Assembly: GCA_000934455.1 (NCBI GenBank)
Contig: KN882583.1
Coordinates: forward strand, 165,140 to 187,699
Length of the DNA stretch: 22,560 nucleotides
From: Apostichopus parvimensis
Lineage: Eukaryota > Echinodermata > Holothuroidea > Aspidochirotida > Stichopodidae
Direction of reading: 5' to 3'
The position numbers and the translations under genes were made by a program. How positions within the stretch are numbered: the first letter of the stretch is position 1; each line of letters begins with the position of its first letter. Below are positions 9,101 through 17,483 of this stretch, piece by piece. The notes under the pieces are model-generated. The model saw nothing but the letters and a program-made list of their open reading frames with translations, was not told the origin of the DNA and searched no databases.

Positions 9101-10319
9101 TTTATTTCTTCATGCCATCTATGTTGTTCTGATTATTTAGCAGCAAAGTACTACAATGATCAGCCATCCTCCCAAGTTCTTCAACACCCCCCGATGAATT
9201 CAAAGTTTCGTCTTTTGTTGCTAGCCATAATAAGGGCTAACAATTTGGTAACATAACTGAAAGTTTGTCGACAAAAGCCGAAGCTATGCCTCATAATACT
9301 GACTTGTGAATTTGGGATACAATGTTTTACTTATTGACATGTCAGGTTGGCTTTATCGCGCAATTGCGGTTAACCTACTGACAACACTGTTTTTATTTGT
9401 ACCGATCGTACACAGAAGGTACCCCTGTTTGAGTTGTCGTTACGCATTTTATTGTTTTCCATTTTGGTTACACATATCGTGCATCACCTGTTTTACGTCC
9501 ATGGTTTGAGCGATTAGTATCAACTTAGTTTCGAGCTGGTGAACAGAGCTGTTCCTTAGGACCTACTTGTAACTTGATAATACGTCTGTAATGTGTAACA
9601 TTAGGCAATAGGCCTTTGTTGATTGGCTCACAAGTTAATAGTAAGCCTATCGTATAAAGGAAGTGAGCGAATGAGCCACCCGCCAAAATGTCGAGCGTAA
9701 TGCATGTTTTGCTCGCCAGTCGCAAAATTCTACTCGCCATTGGCGAGTTGGCGACCGTATTTGTCGAGGCCTGCGGCATCTAGTATAAAATCTTGATTGT
9801 TTTAATGATAAATAGTTTTATGTTGAGAGGATCCCTCATGCTATATTTTAACCTTGCACTGCTGCATGGCTGTTATTGTAAAATTTAACAACAATAGTAT
9901 GAAACATACCCTTTCAACATATATAAATATGATACTTCTACCCTTCACCTTAGTCTTTGTGCAGACTTAACAGGTTTTTTTAATTTTCATCTGGAGACCA
10001 ATACTTGAGAATATCAATTGAAATTGATCGATGGCTTCCCCACTTACCCTCAGCTGTGACTTTTCTCCAAACACATAGAGGGCAGCCTTCCTTGGATCCT
10101 GGGCTGTGGTAACTGCTAGATCCTGCTCTGTCACAGATCCATTCCTTCCGTGAGCTGCATATGAAGGTGACAACCTACGGTTATCTAAAGTTGCCGTCTT
10201 TAGGACCCCAACACGGCCACTCCTGCCGTGCGGTTCCTCATACGAGTCCAGAAAGTTGGCCCGGGAGCGGCCAGAAGTCCTTGGTGCACGCAAACTGCCC
10301 ATTTTTGAAGCAAAAGCGC
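1..10319 (-). CDS. Sbf: SBF1/SBF2 (MTMR5/13-type) pseudophosphatase gene, 8 internal exons, partial at both ends
   Basis: Joined minus-strand exons (10319-10048, 7618-7442, 4883-4779, 3822-3637, 2920-2794, 2175-2015, 1277-1059, 146-1) give one open frame with phases 0/0 at every junction except one phase-1 junction (2794/2175) that also matches; the first exon is entered in phase 1. Residue order follows vertebrate SBF1: a Ser/Gly linker, [33 protein letters not shown], a dead P-loop, [67 protein letters not shown], then a coiled coil. Family knowledge: SBF proteins combine DENN, GRAM, myotubularin-like and PH domains, act as Rab GEFs on endosomal membranes, and bind active myotubularins such as MTMR2. 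Vertebrates have two paralogues and many invertebrates one, so I use the generic symbol. The start, stop and promoter lie outside the window. Confidence 0.95.
380..1058 (-). repeat. Donor-anchored minisatellite in the intron after exon g, 78-bp higher-order unit
   Basis: Tandem array running from the exon g splice donor (1058) leftwards to about 380 and filling most of the 912 bp intron. The best-kept part (about 685-1058) has a 78 bp composite unit of two related halves: one with gttacactaaccacacatat and a shorter one with tttcactaaccacacatat. Plus-strand landmarks are CATATGGTGG, CTTCTGTTTCAC and CACCATGGATGTG. On the gene's sense strand every half-unit carries GGTTAGTG, the same string as the true donor; I count about 15 copies besides the real one. 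Units nearer 380 are more diverged and partly deleted. The plus-strand open frame at 685-1110 exists only because 78 is divisible by three and is not a gene. Confidence 0.95.
1059..1277 (-). CDS. Sbf: Sbf exon g: end of the myotubularin-like domain
   Basis: The exon is 219 bp, 73 codons, phase 0 to 0. The acceptor is ttttcttgttcag before ATATTGAGG; the donor is CTGCTAGAG followed by gttagtgt. It encodes [32 protein letters not shown], an acidic stretch [13 protein letters not shown] and QRWLLE. Human SBF1 has [28 protein letters not shown], CYDS and ISRLLEE in that order. The donor GTTAGT is weaker than GTAAGT and is followed at once by a long minisatellite whose units each contain the same GGTTAGTG. 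Read-through into the intron hits TGA after seven codons. Confidence 0.96.
1278..2014 (-). other. Intron f-g, no further features
   Basis: 737 bp AT-rich intron with donor gtaagtcag and a pyrimidine-rich acceptor. I see no repeat, RNA gene or second reading frame worth reporting. Confidence 0.8.
2015..2175 (-). CDS. Sbf: Sbf exon f: [18 protein letters not shown] block
   Basis: The exon is 161 bp, entered in phase 1 and left in phase 0. The acceptor is cacttattttacag before GTATGACGG; the donor is CACTCTACG followed by gtaagtcag. An acidic, Gly/Asp/Ser-rich loop ([11 protein letters not shown]) precedes [20 protein letters not shown] and FNLMWTP. Human SBF1 reads [20 protein letters not shown] YMYAP here. 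Ile-Trp-Asp-Tyr aromatic motifs are typical of the C-terminal end of myotubularin-like domains. The methionine near the exon start is internal, not an initiator. Confidence 0.95.
2316..2486 (+). repeat. 26-bp minisatellite in intron e-f
   Basis: About six tandem copies of a C-rich plus-strand unit, CTCCCACCCTCATGTACAG plus CCCCC. The ATGTACAG landmark recurs near 2332, 2362, 2388, 2414, 2439 and 2465 (spacing 31, 26, 26, 25, 26). On the gene's sense strand the array is G-rich with many GGG runs. The short minus-strand open frame across it (Gly/Val/Arg-rich) is a product of the repeat. Its unit does not resemble either flanking splice site. Confidence 0.9.
2794..2920 (-). CDS. Sbf: Sbf exon e: myotubularin-like domain, [11 protein letters not shown] block
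   Basis: The exon is 127 bp, entered in phase 0 and left in phase 1. The acceptor is ctttcctaatgacag before GTTCATGAA; the donor is GAAACAA followed by gtgagata. It encodes [20 protein letters not shown], then [20 protein letters not shown] and ET. Human SBF1 has [33 protein letters not shown] here. It is too short to stand out as a long open frame; I found it by following the previous exon and confirmed it by phase, since its last base A plus GT from the next exon gives Ser. Confidence 0.95.
2921..3636 (-). other. Intron d-e, AT-rich
   Basis: 716 bp intron. The only structure seen is an AT-rich tatagtatatata patch around 2954-3000 next to the exon e acceptor. No other feature is seen. Confidence 0.75.
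3637..3822 (-). CDS. Sbf: Sbf exon d: post-P-loop helices of the myotubularin-like domain
   Basis: The exon is 186 bp, 62 codons, phase 0 to 0. The acceptor is gtcaatttttag before GTTGTTTCTC; the donor is GTTTTTCAG followed by gtaatga. It encodes [19 protein letters not shown] at residues 1-19, [20 protein letters not shown] at 22-41 and [16 protein letters not shown] at 47-62. The DPxYRTxxGFxxLIEKEWLxFGHxF signature is shared by nearly all myotubularins. The FSHR and [16 protein letters not shown] details are specific to the SBF subgroup, as in human SBF1 ([25 protein letters not shown]). This is the most diagnostic exon in the window. Confidence 0.97.
3893..4002 (+). repeat. 27-bp minisatellite in intron c-d
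   Basis: Four copies of a 27 bp unit with ATTACTAATCAAGTATA and ATCATGAAT. ATCAAGTATA begins at 3901, 3928, 3955 and 3982, an exact 27 bp period. It abuts the donor-type array, so almost the whole 956 bp intron is tandem repeat. Confidence 0.93.
4003..4778 (-). repeat. Donor-anchored minisatellite in the intron after exon c
   Basis: Irregular tandem array with units of mostly 37-45 bp plus longer variants, ending exactly at the exon c donor (4778). On the sense strand a unit reads GGGACTTCACCACTCAG, then GTAGGAAGGTGATACTTAG, then AGGATGGGT. The first part equals the last 17 bases of exon c (Trp-Asp-Phe-Thr-Thr-Gln) and the second equals the donor with the start of the intron. About a dozen copies are seen, for example near 4011, 4049, 4129, 4219, 4313, 4397, 4441, 4486, 4523, 4599, 4643 and 4681. 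Most keep CAG before GT. A variant subset has a C-rich insertion (near 4275, 4356, 4560, 4742). Confidence 0.95.
4779..4883 (-). CDS. Sbf: Sbf exon c: degenerate P-loop of the pseudophosphatase
   Basis: The exon is 105 bp, 35 codons, phase 0 to 0. The acceptor is ttttttatctcatag before ATTCAG; the donor is ACCACTCAG followed by gtaggaag. It encodes [16 protein letters not shown].. and ends [11 protein letters not shown]. Active myotubularins have HCSDGWDRT here. The catalytic Cys aligns with Phe and the phosphate-binding Arg with Phe, while Gly-Trp-Asp is kept. Human MTMR5 is also inactive at this place (..LEDGWDITTQ). The last ~17 bases and the donor are the template for the minisatellite filling the downstream intron (4003-4778). 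Confidence 0.96.
4884..5693 (-). other. Intron b-c, right of exon c: unique AT-rich sequence
   Basis: About 800 bp without repeats or reading frames. The one motif of note is CCAGTGGGGGGCG at 5440-5452, a near match to the CTCF core. Confidence 0.7.
5440..5452 (+). promoter_or_regulatory. CTCF-like motif in an intron
   Basis: CCAGTGGGGGGCG fits the CTCF core CCASYAGRKGGCR at 12 of 13 positions (G for A at position 6). It is the only GC-dense spot in this AT-rich intron. One motif match is weak evidence; no binding data are available. Confidence 0.3.
5694..6924 (-). repeat. 1.2 kb minisatellite of 14/18-bp units, stop-free on the minus strand
   Basis: Array of TGAATGTGAGTGAGTGAT (18 bp) and TGAATGTGAGTGAT (14 bp) units on the plus strand, with variants that have ATGCGAG, ATATGAG or TTCACGAG. 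The minus-strand unit (CATTCAATCACTCA..) contains no stop codon in any frame, so long open frames appear (about 5682-6029, 6121-6942 and 6480-7037, reading [12 protein letters not shown] or FNHSLT over and over). These are not genes: they lack initiation context, frames interchange, and the array is inside the Sbf intron. It is interrupted by a retroelement-like tail at 6031-6129. Confidence 0.93.
6031..6129 (-). mobile_element. 3' end of a non-LTR retrotransposon or SINE, inside the minisatellite
   Basis: On the minus strand about 60 bp of unrelated sequence is followed by CAATAAATTTTACTTTAC and an imperfect TTTAC-type simple tail. A short 5'-truncated body with a terminal simple repeat is how many LINE and SINE copies end. 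It splits the array, which has the same unit on both sides. The family cannot be named from about 95 bp. A target-site duplication cannot be told apart from the surrounding repeat. Confidence 0.55.
6925..7441 (-). other. Intron b-c, left of exon b: unique sequence
   Basis: About 500 bp without a recognised element. Several AGGTCA-like half sites (near 7031, 7046 and 7191) occur, which is common by chance in such DNA. Confidence 0.6.
7442..7618 (-). CDS. Sbf: Sbf exon b: start of the pseudophosphatase core
   Basis: The exon is 177 bp, 59 codons, phase 0 to 0. The acceptor is tgatttctcctcag before GCATGTAAG; the donor is TCACAG followed by gtgagg. Landmarks: [20 protein letters not shown] at residues 9-28, KKLVKAC at 28-34 and EESEWLSQ at the end. 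These match the human SBF1 stretch with [20 protein letters not shown] and DSEWL in the same order. In active myotubularins this region lies N-terminal to the catalytic loop and builds the PTP-like core. A hAT transposon end lies 50 bp upstream of the acceptor (7669). Confidence 0.96.
8668..8699 (+). other. G-quadruplex-prone G tract in the hAT element
   Basis: Runs of 6, 3, 5 and 5 G separated by single bases (ATGGGGGGTGGGTGGGGGAG and on). This fits the G3+N1-7 pattern four times over, and it lies on the non-template strand relative to Sbf transcription's opposite strand. Structure formation is inferred only. Confidence 0.5.
8804..9082 (-). pseudogene. hAT transposase C-terminal dimerisation domain, broken
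   Basis: The open stretch contains [20 protein letters not shown] at about residues 41-60 (near 8962-8903). This is the hallmark of the hAT C-terminal dimerisation region, where CERGFS and a following basic segment are strongly conserved. A second hallmark is the preceding [11 protein letters not shown]. There is no ATG start: the reading begins after an in-frame TGA. Another frame upstream reads [13 protein letters not shown] and looks like coding sequence shifted by an indel. RNase-H-fold catalytic residues are not recognisable. I take it as a dead transposase fragment belonging to the element at 7669-9773. Confidence 0.82.
9774..10047 (-). other. Intron a-b, between exon a and the hAT element
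   Basis: 274 bp of AT-rich intron starting with the strong exon a donor gtaagtgggg. Nothing else is seen. Confidence 0.75.
10048..10319 (-). CDS. Sbf: Sbf exon a: linker and start of the myotubularin-like domain
   Basis: This 272 bp exon is entered in phase 1 (two bases complete a codon) and leaves in phase 0. The acceptor is ..ttactccccag before GCGCTTTTGC; the donor is CTGAGG followed by gtaagtg. It encodes about 90 residues: a Ser/Arg/Gly-rich, probably disordered part ([17 protein letters not shown] near the start) ending in [14 protein letters not shown]. Both the RTSGRS patch and the final block have clear counterparts in human SBF1 (..RTSGRS.. and ..RAALYILGDKAQLK..) just before the pseudophosphatase core. 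No other exon is seen for 12 kb upstream. Confidence 0.93.
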
Positions 10320-11266
10320 CTGGGGAGTAATATGTGTGGGTTTGCATGTCACATATATCAAAGTAAGCTCCTGTTGTTAGCATGTTTGTGGTGATGTGAC
10401 TACTACTGTCAGTGATGGTATCAGTGCAGTATATACAATATTAACAAGAGAGAAGTGATGTGCATACATGGAAGGTTATATAGATTATTACTCTGCAGTA
10501 TAAACTGAAGTCCCTTAAACGCTATGTACATGGAATACTGTGTAACATATTGTATATGGGTTTTATCATGTCCTGCCCTTTGCATATGTGAAATATAGTA
10601 TTGTAATGTTACTGCACATTTCATCATCCTTTTATTTACAGATACCGTTGATCAGTATTAAATTGAAGAATATAATGTTGTGTGATTAAACCCTTGCAGT
10701 TAGTATCGGTTCACAGTGTAATATGACTTGAAGTAGTTATAATAATAAAAGCTAAACAGGCAATTTCAAGTTAAACAAAGCTAACAATGTAGTACTTGGA
10801 GTCTTGTGACTACAGTGGATGGGATTCTTAGATTAGAAACGAGCATTAGTTCAGGTGCCCCTCTATGGGTGATGGTCAAAATCTATTCTACATATCTTTT
10901 AATTTATTTATCAGTATGGACATTCAAATAGGGCGATTTGGCTCATGTACTGTATCAGTATTTGATCTTGTGGCCTCACTGCCCACATTGTTACAAAGGC
11001 ATACAATGATCATGTTGCTCATTTATGTTGGAAATAGTTCAAGACTATATACCCGGGGTGCAGTGACCATGTTTGGACTGATGGGTCATGGTGCTATCAT
11101 CGTGGGAGGGTCTAAGGCAGGGTGGACATTTTTGGAAAATTTATGGTGCAATATTTTGCAACATTTGAAATGTTGAAGGATTTCGCCTATTTAGGTTGTG
11201 TTGCACATTCATGTTTTATATATATTTATTTACTGTACAATATGATGGATGGTAACATCCTGTGTT

Positions 11267-11297
11267 CCAGTGGAGGAGGAGGGGGTGGAGGTGAGGG
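11267..11297 (+). other. G/A-rich tract
   Basis: GGAGGAGGAGGGGGTGGAGG followed by TGAGGG, a short purine-rich patch with quadruplex potential. No gene context is visible. Confidence 0.4.
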
Positions 11298-11621
11298 ACT
11301 TTAACATACTTTAAGTTTATGGACTCTCATTGGCATGATTTGTGGGAATTGCTCCTCGTAAACTCTATGTGTATTCAATGCAGAAAATGTCAGAACTAAG
11401 AACTTGTGCTCATATACTGATGGAATTGTCACTACATTATAAGATATCCTGTATTCAAGGTGCAATTAGGATTTATAATTTACTATGTTCTTAAAATGGG
11501 GAGCTGGAAGGTAACAGGGACATGGTTTAGAAAGAGCATTTTTTATTGACGTCCATAGCGTTTGGAACGGACTGTAAACAACTTCCTACTAATAAAAAAC
11601 ATTAACCAAGATAAGTACTAC

Positions 11622-11862
11622 TTTAGCTACAACACAGCCTACAACCAAGAACAGAATTATGTGTTTCAGGTACGACACAGCCCAGAACTTATAACATAAT
11701 TATGTGTTTCAGCTTCAACATAGCCCAGAACCTAGAACAGAATTATGTGTTTTAGCTACTACACAGCCCAGAACCTAGAACATAATTATACGTTTTAGAG
11801 CTCTACGACACAGCCCAGAGCCTAGAACTAAACTATATGTGTTTTATCCACAACACAGACAA
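11622..11862 (+). repeat. 43-bp minisatellite, about five copies
   Basis: The unit is ACACAGCCCAGAACCTAGAA followed by CATAATTATGTGTTTTAGCT. ACACAG (or ACATAG) recurs at 11632, 11675, 11718, 11761, 11808 and 11853: three exact 43 bp steps, then 47 and 45 after small insertions. It lies in the long Sbf intron. Confidence 0.93.
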
Positions 11863-13840
11863 AGACTATTCATTCTTTTTTATGTATAACATGGTTAGCT
11901 TTTTGTTTTCACCAAACCAGTACTTTCATGATTTCTGTTCTCCAAATTTTGCTTTCCACAGTTAATGATAGTCCTACTAATTTTAGTGGTATATTAAAAC
12001 TTATGAAATTTACACCATTTAACTACAAAATTTAAAGACGGTCCTGCCATTTCGGTGGAATTTAAATTCCTTAGTAAAAGAATTAGCTCTGACAAGATAG
12101 CCCAAGGTTTTAAATAGGTAGCCTAAAAATGAACCTGAGGAAAGTTGAAACTATAAACATCAAATGTACAAAAATACTGCAACCACTACTAAGGGTTACC
12201 TTTACTTACAAAGAAAAGGTCACTGAACTAGCAAAGAAATTGACCTGTAAAAAGGTAACTAAACCACACAAGAGATTGATCGGTATAAAGATTTAACCTG
12301 TTGAATCTTAGAACAAAGTGAGGATTACAACATTTACAGGGATCTGTGGCATCAATGCATTGATTATTATTATTATTATTAAGGCAAGATGAAGAAGAAA
12401 CAAATCTACAGATGCATCAATAATGAATGAGTTAAGACTACTAGAGTGTGCTAGGATGATCTCAAGCCTATCAAAATGGTCCTCTTTAGTTTTAGCTGGA
12501 AGGTTGGCAGGGATAACAACAATGGGTTCAAGCAGGGCCAGGTCAGAGGTCATGCTTTCAAGACAACATACAGGGATATATCATGTTTCCTTATAGCATT
12601 AAGGCACTACCAAGAATATGTAGATATTATTACCATAAAGGATAATTTGAAACACTTTCTCACCTAGTTCTTGTTGGGACAAGTTTACAAGGACATCTGA
12701 AACATTTCAACTTTGAACATTATTATGACTTACATCATAAATCTCTATAACACCTTCAGAATAACTGTAAGATCTGTTGTTGGTTAAAGATCTCAATCAC
12801 ATCAACTTTGACCAGCTTTTTCCAATCTAAGAGGTGTTAAAGTTTGACTTGTTCATGATACAGAGTTTGTAACTGCCAATCTGACATGAATTATTCAATT
12901 AATAATACCATTGGAATCCTTTTTATAACATTACCAATGTATAAAAATATTGTAAAATGGTGAACTGGTGTAATTAATGTAAAGACATTGATAACATGTT
13001 GCTATGTAAAACACGTATACAGTGCAACACTTGCAACGTTTGATGCTATGAATTGTATATTCAAACATGTACAAAATAAGGCATTGTGTCATACTTTGCC
13101 ATGAAACAATGATAAAATTGATATGTTCATGATTGTTGCTATGTCAAATATTGATCATGGTAAATTAGTTTTAAACAACAGAATAAAAAGAAACCAATGA
13201 TGATATAATGATTTTTGTGTACAACACATTTAAATACTGATATTGTTGTGTAGAAGCATTGAAGCAATATTTCATAGATGAAGGCAATGCTTTCACGCTT
13301 CATGTCCACAACACTGTGAAGCATTGAATGTTGTGAGATATATAGCAGTGTTTTATGTTTTTTTGTGCTTAAGCAAACAAGCTTCTTTAAGTATTGCTCC
13401 TGACATACATGAGAATGATTTCAAATAGCTTTGATATTATCAATTCATTTTTCAATAATATTATCAAAATTTCCCTTTTTGTGCTTATTTTACACTACTG
13501 TACATAGCATTTAATTCCCTTTATAAAAAGCTGCTATTAGAACGCACTGATCTGTCGGAGCATAAATATAAGACTTGTGGTTTCTTATATAAAACAAAAG
13601 CTTTGTTGTAATCAGCATTTTATATGATATGCTTCTATATAGATTTTATTTGCATGCTTCATTTTGTTAAAGTTCATATAACACATAACTTAACAATTTA
13701 CTGCCCTCGTAGCTGCATAATATGATGTAATTAAACTTGTAGGGGCTTTAACCCAGTTTAACCTTTATACACTGTTTAACACCTTGTCCTGCTGCCACCC
13801 AATCAGGACAATAGTTATCTCAATGTAGTAGTTATAATGC

Positions 13841-14343
13841 TACAGGGTCATTCGATGGCAACTCAACAAGGGCCCGACACCTACCATCACAGATTTTTAC
13901 CAAACGTTAATAAAGGTAAGTTTAATAAAGGGCTTTTGAATTATAATGAGTGAAATTAAAATGCAAAATTCAAAAGCCCGTTAACTTACCTTTATTAGCC
14001 TCCTACAATGAATGAATGTCCATACTGAGGATCTCTATGCTTTAAATTACTATAATCCTAAGTTTCACGTCTGTAGCTTACTCAGAAGAAACGTTATTGA
14101 AGAAACAGTCTGGGTGTTATAATTTAGGTCAATTCAAAACGGCCGCCATTTTGGATTTTCGGGGTCAATTTCACCGATTTTTGAAAGCCTATATCTCTGG
14201 AACCGATTGATATTTTCAGCCAAAATTTGATGTGGATTCTTATCTTTATATTATGAAACTCCACACTGAATTTGGTGAAAATCTGAGATGGTGGGTGTCA
14301 AAATCAAATTTTGCTTGTTGATTTGGCATGGAATGACCCTACA
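13841..14343. mobile_element. 0.5 kb MITE-like element with about 65-bp terminal inverted repeats
   Basis: The left end AGGGTCATTCGATGGCAACT..CACCTACCATCACAGATTTT (13844-13905) matches the reversed right end AGGGTCATTCCATGCCAAAT..CACCCACCATCTCAGATTTT (14271-14340) with a gap and several substitutions. No transposase is present. A separate strong hairpin (13908-13997) and a GC-richer segment with GCCGCCATTTTGG (14142-14154) lie between. I could not define a clean target-site duplication, so the family is open. Confidence 0.75.
13908..13997. repeat. Hairpin inside the MITE, arms of about 31-35 bp
   Basis: TAATAAAGGTAAGTTTAATA.. (13908-13942) pairs with ..GTTAACTTACCTTTATTA (13967-13997) over a 24 bp loop, with one short bulge. 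Both strands therefore present AAAGGTAAGT, a perfect 5' splice-site consensus. Confidence 0.85.
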
Positions 14344-14419
14344 AGCATGTGGGAGTTCACACTATCTAGAAACCTGAACTGGCCAAATTTGATTTAAAGG
14401 AGCTTAGAATGCAAGTTTA

Positions 14420-14890
14420 TAGGTCCACATGGTAAATTAACCATGGTTTGAGATATTTAAGAAAACCATGGTTCATTTTGTATCATTGATACTGTATGAG
14501 TATTGTAGTTTACATTAACTAATGCTATACTGTAGCATAAACGTGGTTTCGTTTTGAAATGTTTCATGGTTGTTATTGTTTTACCCTTCCAACATGGTTC
14601 TTCAATGGTGCTTTATATGATGCTAACTCAACACCATAACCATGGTTTTTATATCGAAATTTTGTATTCCAGCCATAGCTTTGTCAATGTTGGACCCTTG
14701 TCTGAAATGGTTATTTGCAATTAATCTAATAAAGGTCAAACCATTGTTATATTTTGTCATGAAATGTTGGTTTGTATTTGGCTAGTACAATATCATAACC
14801 ATGGTTTCGTTTGCACATATTGTTCTGTACTGGTTTAGATCATGATGTGAATTGGTTACAGTAACCTCGGTTTGGATATTATTTTGTACT
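14420..14890 (+). repeat. Degenerate CCATGGTTT repeat
   Basis: A loose motif AACCATGGTTTnnnTTT recurs at about 14440, 14540, 14640, 14740, 14799 and 14864: four steps near 100 bp, then near 60. Identity between units outside the motif is low. It is probably an old tandem array; chance clustering cannot be excluded. Confidence 0.4.
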
Positions 14891-17312
14891 CACAGCCATG
14901 TCCTGTACAATGCTAACATGACAATGCATTGGTGATTTGTATTGTTACTTGTATATTTTGAATAGTTTATTATGGTTCCTTTATTTAACATGCTCATGTT
15001 ATACCGAAATAGCACTGATATAACTGAGTGTGGTTCTTGCTAGAGTAGCTGTGAAGCAGTTTCTTCAACATTTTTGTTAACTACGAATTGGGTAATGGAA
15101 CTATGGAAACTACATGGTGGACATGTTACTGATCATGGTTATATGTGGTGCTGTAATGTTTCAGATATGGCTCTCAAACATGGTATGGATGTTGAAGATG
15201 GAGTCTTAACAATGCTATGAACTTTCATGGTGTAGTGTTGTGTGCCATTAGTACTGCTCCACACTGATTACAATGAAACAAGCTGTATAATTCAAAACTC
15301 TTACATTTTGCAATATATCAAATATTCTAAGTGTACTGTGTGCATGAGATATACATACATCCAATGCTACACAATGTTACCAAATCGGACCTTATTTTAA
15401 GTAGTAGTTATTGCGATATATAGTCAACTTAAAAAGCTTGAAATGATGTTATCACCACATGAAAATGTTGTTACCATAGTTGCCCATGAATGTATCAGAT
15501 CCTCCAGGAAGCTATTGATGTTAAACATGATTTTGTCTTACCTGGAATATGAGGTTTTGTTGGTTTGAAGTAAAAAGCTCAGTGTAGGACTGACTGTTAT
15601 TGCGTTAAGTGATAAATTGTTTACATGACACTGTATCAGTTTAATTAGCCGCATGTTTTTGCGTGATCTAGTAGTCCAGGGGTTGACTGGCAGGCATGCA
15701 AGTCATTTAGCGGTGCGGAAATGGGCAGTTAGCGTACAGCACAATGACTTTAAACAACATTATATATATGTATTTATATATAAGGTCAGCATTTTGAACA
15801 TTGAAATATTTATAAAATGAAAATACTGTCACAATTCTTTCCACTTTCCTGATGAAACTAGCTTTCAGTTATCCAGGAAAGTCAATTTGATAATTTACTT
15901 TTGGTGTAAGTTTCATCCTACACAGAGGCATATTATATCAATCGAACCTAGCAGATGTCTAGGAACAATTTGTTTGAATTTAGTCAATTTTGTATTTCAG
16001 GATATATAGTCAAACACAAACGAACCTAAGGTTTTCATTAAACTACTATTGAGTGGAAGGTTTGGGCTGTCTGTTAGTATGTTAATCCTAAGAGTGTCAT
16101 TTAAAAACATGGTTAATAGTATCAGGGGTGACTAATAACTATCATTATCTATCTCTGAAGATTAGTACCTCCTACCATGCAACAACTATTAGTGAAGAAT
16201 TCTGAATCATTTATCAACTGAAACAAATCAATTAGCATAAATGTTGCCTTTGATATAAAGTTTTCTCGAGGAAGAGTTTGTAATAAAAAAGCAACATTTA
16301 ACAAATAAATGCAAGATGAGAGTGAGGATGAAATTTTGAACGAAGATCTGATGTTAGAGATGTTGAAAGTAAAGCTTACACATTTAACAAGTTATTAAAG
16401 GTTAAGGAGTCAGAAAAAGAAAGCTCTATTTCTAAACTTACCATTTTGATGATCAGTTACCTCTTATGCTTATAAACCTAGGAACTGTATGCAAATTTCT
16501 TTTAGCAAAGTTATATTTTTTCCACATTTCTTGTAATATAATTGTCAATCAATATTTTGCATATTTGAATGGTAGAATACTTACTAAATTTAAGTACAAA
16601 GGTAGTTTTAATTTTATTTGTAAGATGAGAAAAGAATCTGAGCATCGTAATTAAAGTATCATTCAATTCTTACATATCATTTTCCAGACATGTTTGTTGG
16701 CAGTTTCGTAAGTTTGAACCAAAAGTGAGCTTGAAGCAAGCAAGTGTGGTTTCATAAATGAACAACCCAAAGAGAGAGAAGAACATAATCAATCCAATTG
16801 AAAGGTGGAAGCTTGCAGAATACACCACCCACCCATGTAAGTTGCTTTTCTTTTTATTTAAATGTTCAACTCCTGTGGTGAATGCTGGCACTATATTGAG
16901 TCCAAGCCAGTCCCACACTATGATATTTTGTATGCATTGATTCCATTACACCAATGTAAATTCATTGTAAATATCACCGGGATGCTCAGATTAAGTTCTC
17001 CTCATCTCACAGATCAAATTAAGTTGACCTCTTTTCTATTTTTTTAAATATTACCATCTGATTTCCACTTCCAGTTTGAACTTGACCATACTAATAAAAT
17101 AGTCCAGTTATCATCTAAAAACTTTCAAAGATTTCCAGATCAATTTAGAAAAGGTCAGCCATTCTTCCCTACTGGACATTGTCAAACTGTAATTTATTTG
17201 CATAAGCTATAACAAATTAACTTTCCTTAGAAACTATTACAACATGAATACCTCAGCACATTCTTACTCTTTCATAACGCAAACCCTGAGTGGATGATTG
17301 AGTTGTTTGTAG

Positions 17313-17483
17313 CAGGGATGAACCTGGGATAAAAAAAAAATCTCACGGAACTTTGCAAAAATTGCAGTATAGGCTCCAGTTTACGTATGCTACAGTGTGT
17401 TAGGATAATAGGTTTTTGTCCCCGAGGTAGAAAAGAAATCACGGATATATATTCCGCGAATTCGTGGAAAAGGCTGATGCCTG
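17313..17483. mobile_element. Candidate 171-bp hAT-like MITE with TTGTAG direct repeats
   Basis: The ends are CAGGGATGAACC (17313) and, reversed, CAGGCATCAGCC (17483), matching at 9 of 12 positions with a CAGG start. TTGTAG stands directly outside on both sides (17307-17312 and 17484-17489). hAT insertions usually duplicate 8 bp, so a 6 bp match is suggestive but not standard. The interior is more GC-rich than the flanks and includes CCGCGAATTCGTGG. Confidence 0.5.

Larger units (their letters stand above)
7669..9773 (-). mobile_element. Decayed hAT-type DNA transposon (2.1 kb) in intron a-b
   Basis: Both ends carry the inverted repeat CAGGCCTCGACAAAT (7669-7683 and, reversed, 9759-9773). 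The CAGG start is typical of hAT elements. The subterminal zones share CTACTCGCCA / TGGCGAG motifs in several copies and orientations (7708-7760, 9680-9757), which look like transposase-binding repeats. Between them lies a broken transposase remnant on the minus strand (8804-9082). The flanking octamers (7661-7668 actactag, 9774-9781 cggcatct) do not match. A near pair catctact/catctagt occurs 5 bp and 3 bp outside the ends, so the expected 8 bp duplication is eroded or the borders were altered. The element is far shorter than a complete autonomous hAT gene would need, so it is a relic or non-autonomous. Confidence 0.88.

Noticed and set aside
9967..10047. Extension of the exon a frame past its donor
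   Set aside because: The reading continues into the intron by chance; gtaagtg directly after CTGAGG and the phase-matched next exon place the border at 10048.
12308..12553. 81-codon minus-strand frame starting MTSDLALLEPIVVIPANLP
   Set aside because: Its first half looks coding-like, but I recognise no family. It ends in a translated ATT microsatellite and has no splice context fitting Sbf.
16670..16918. 82-codon minus-strand frame with a hydrophobic middle
   Set aside because: AT-rich sequence gives Phe/Leu/Ile-rich frames by chance. There is no signature, and two other frames overlap on the opposite strand.
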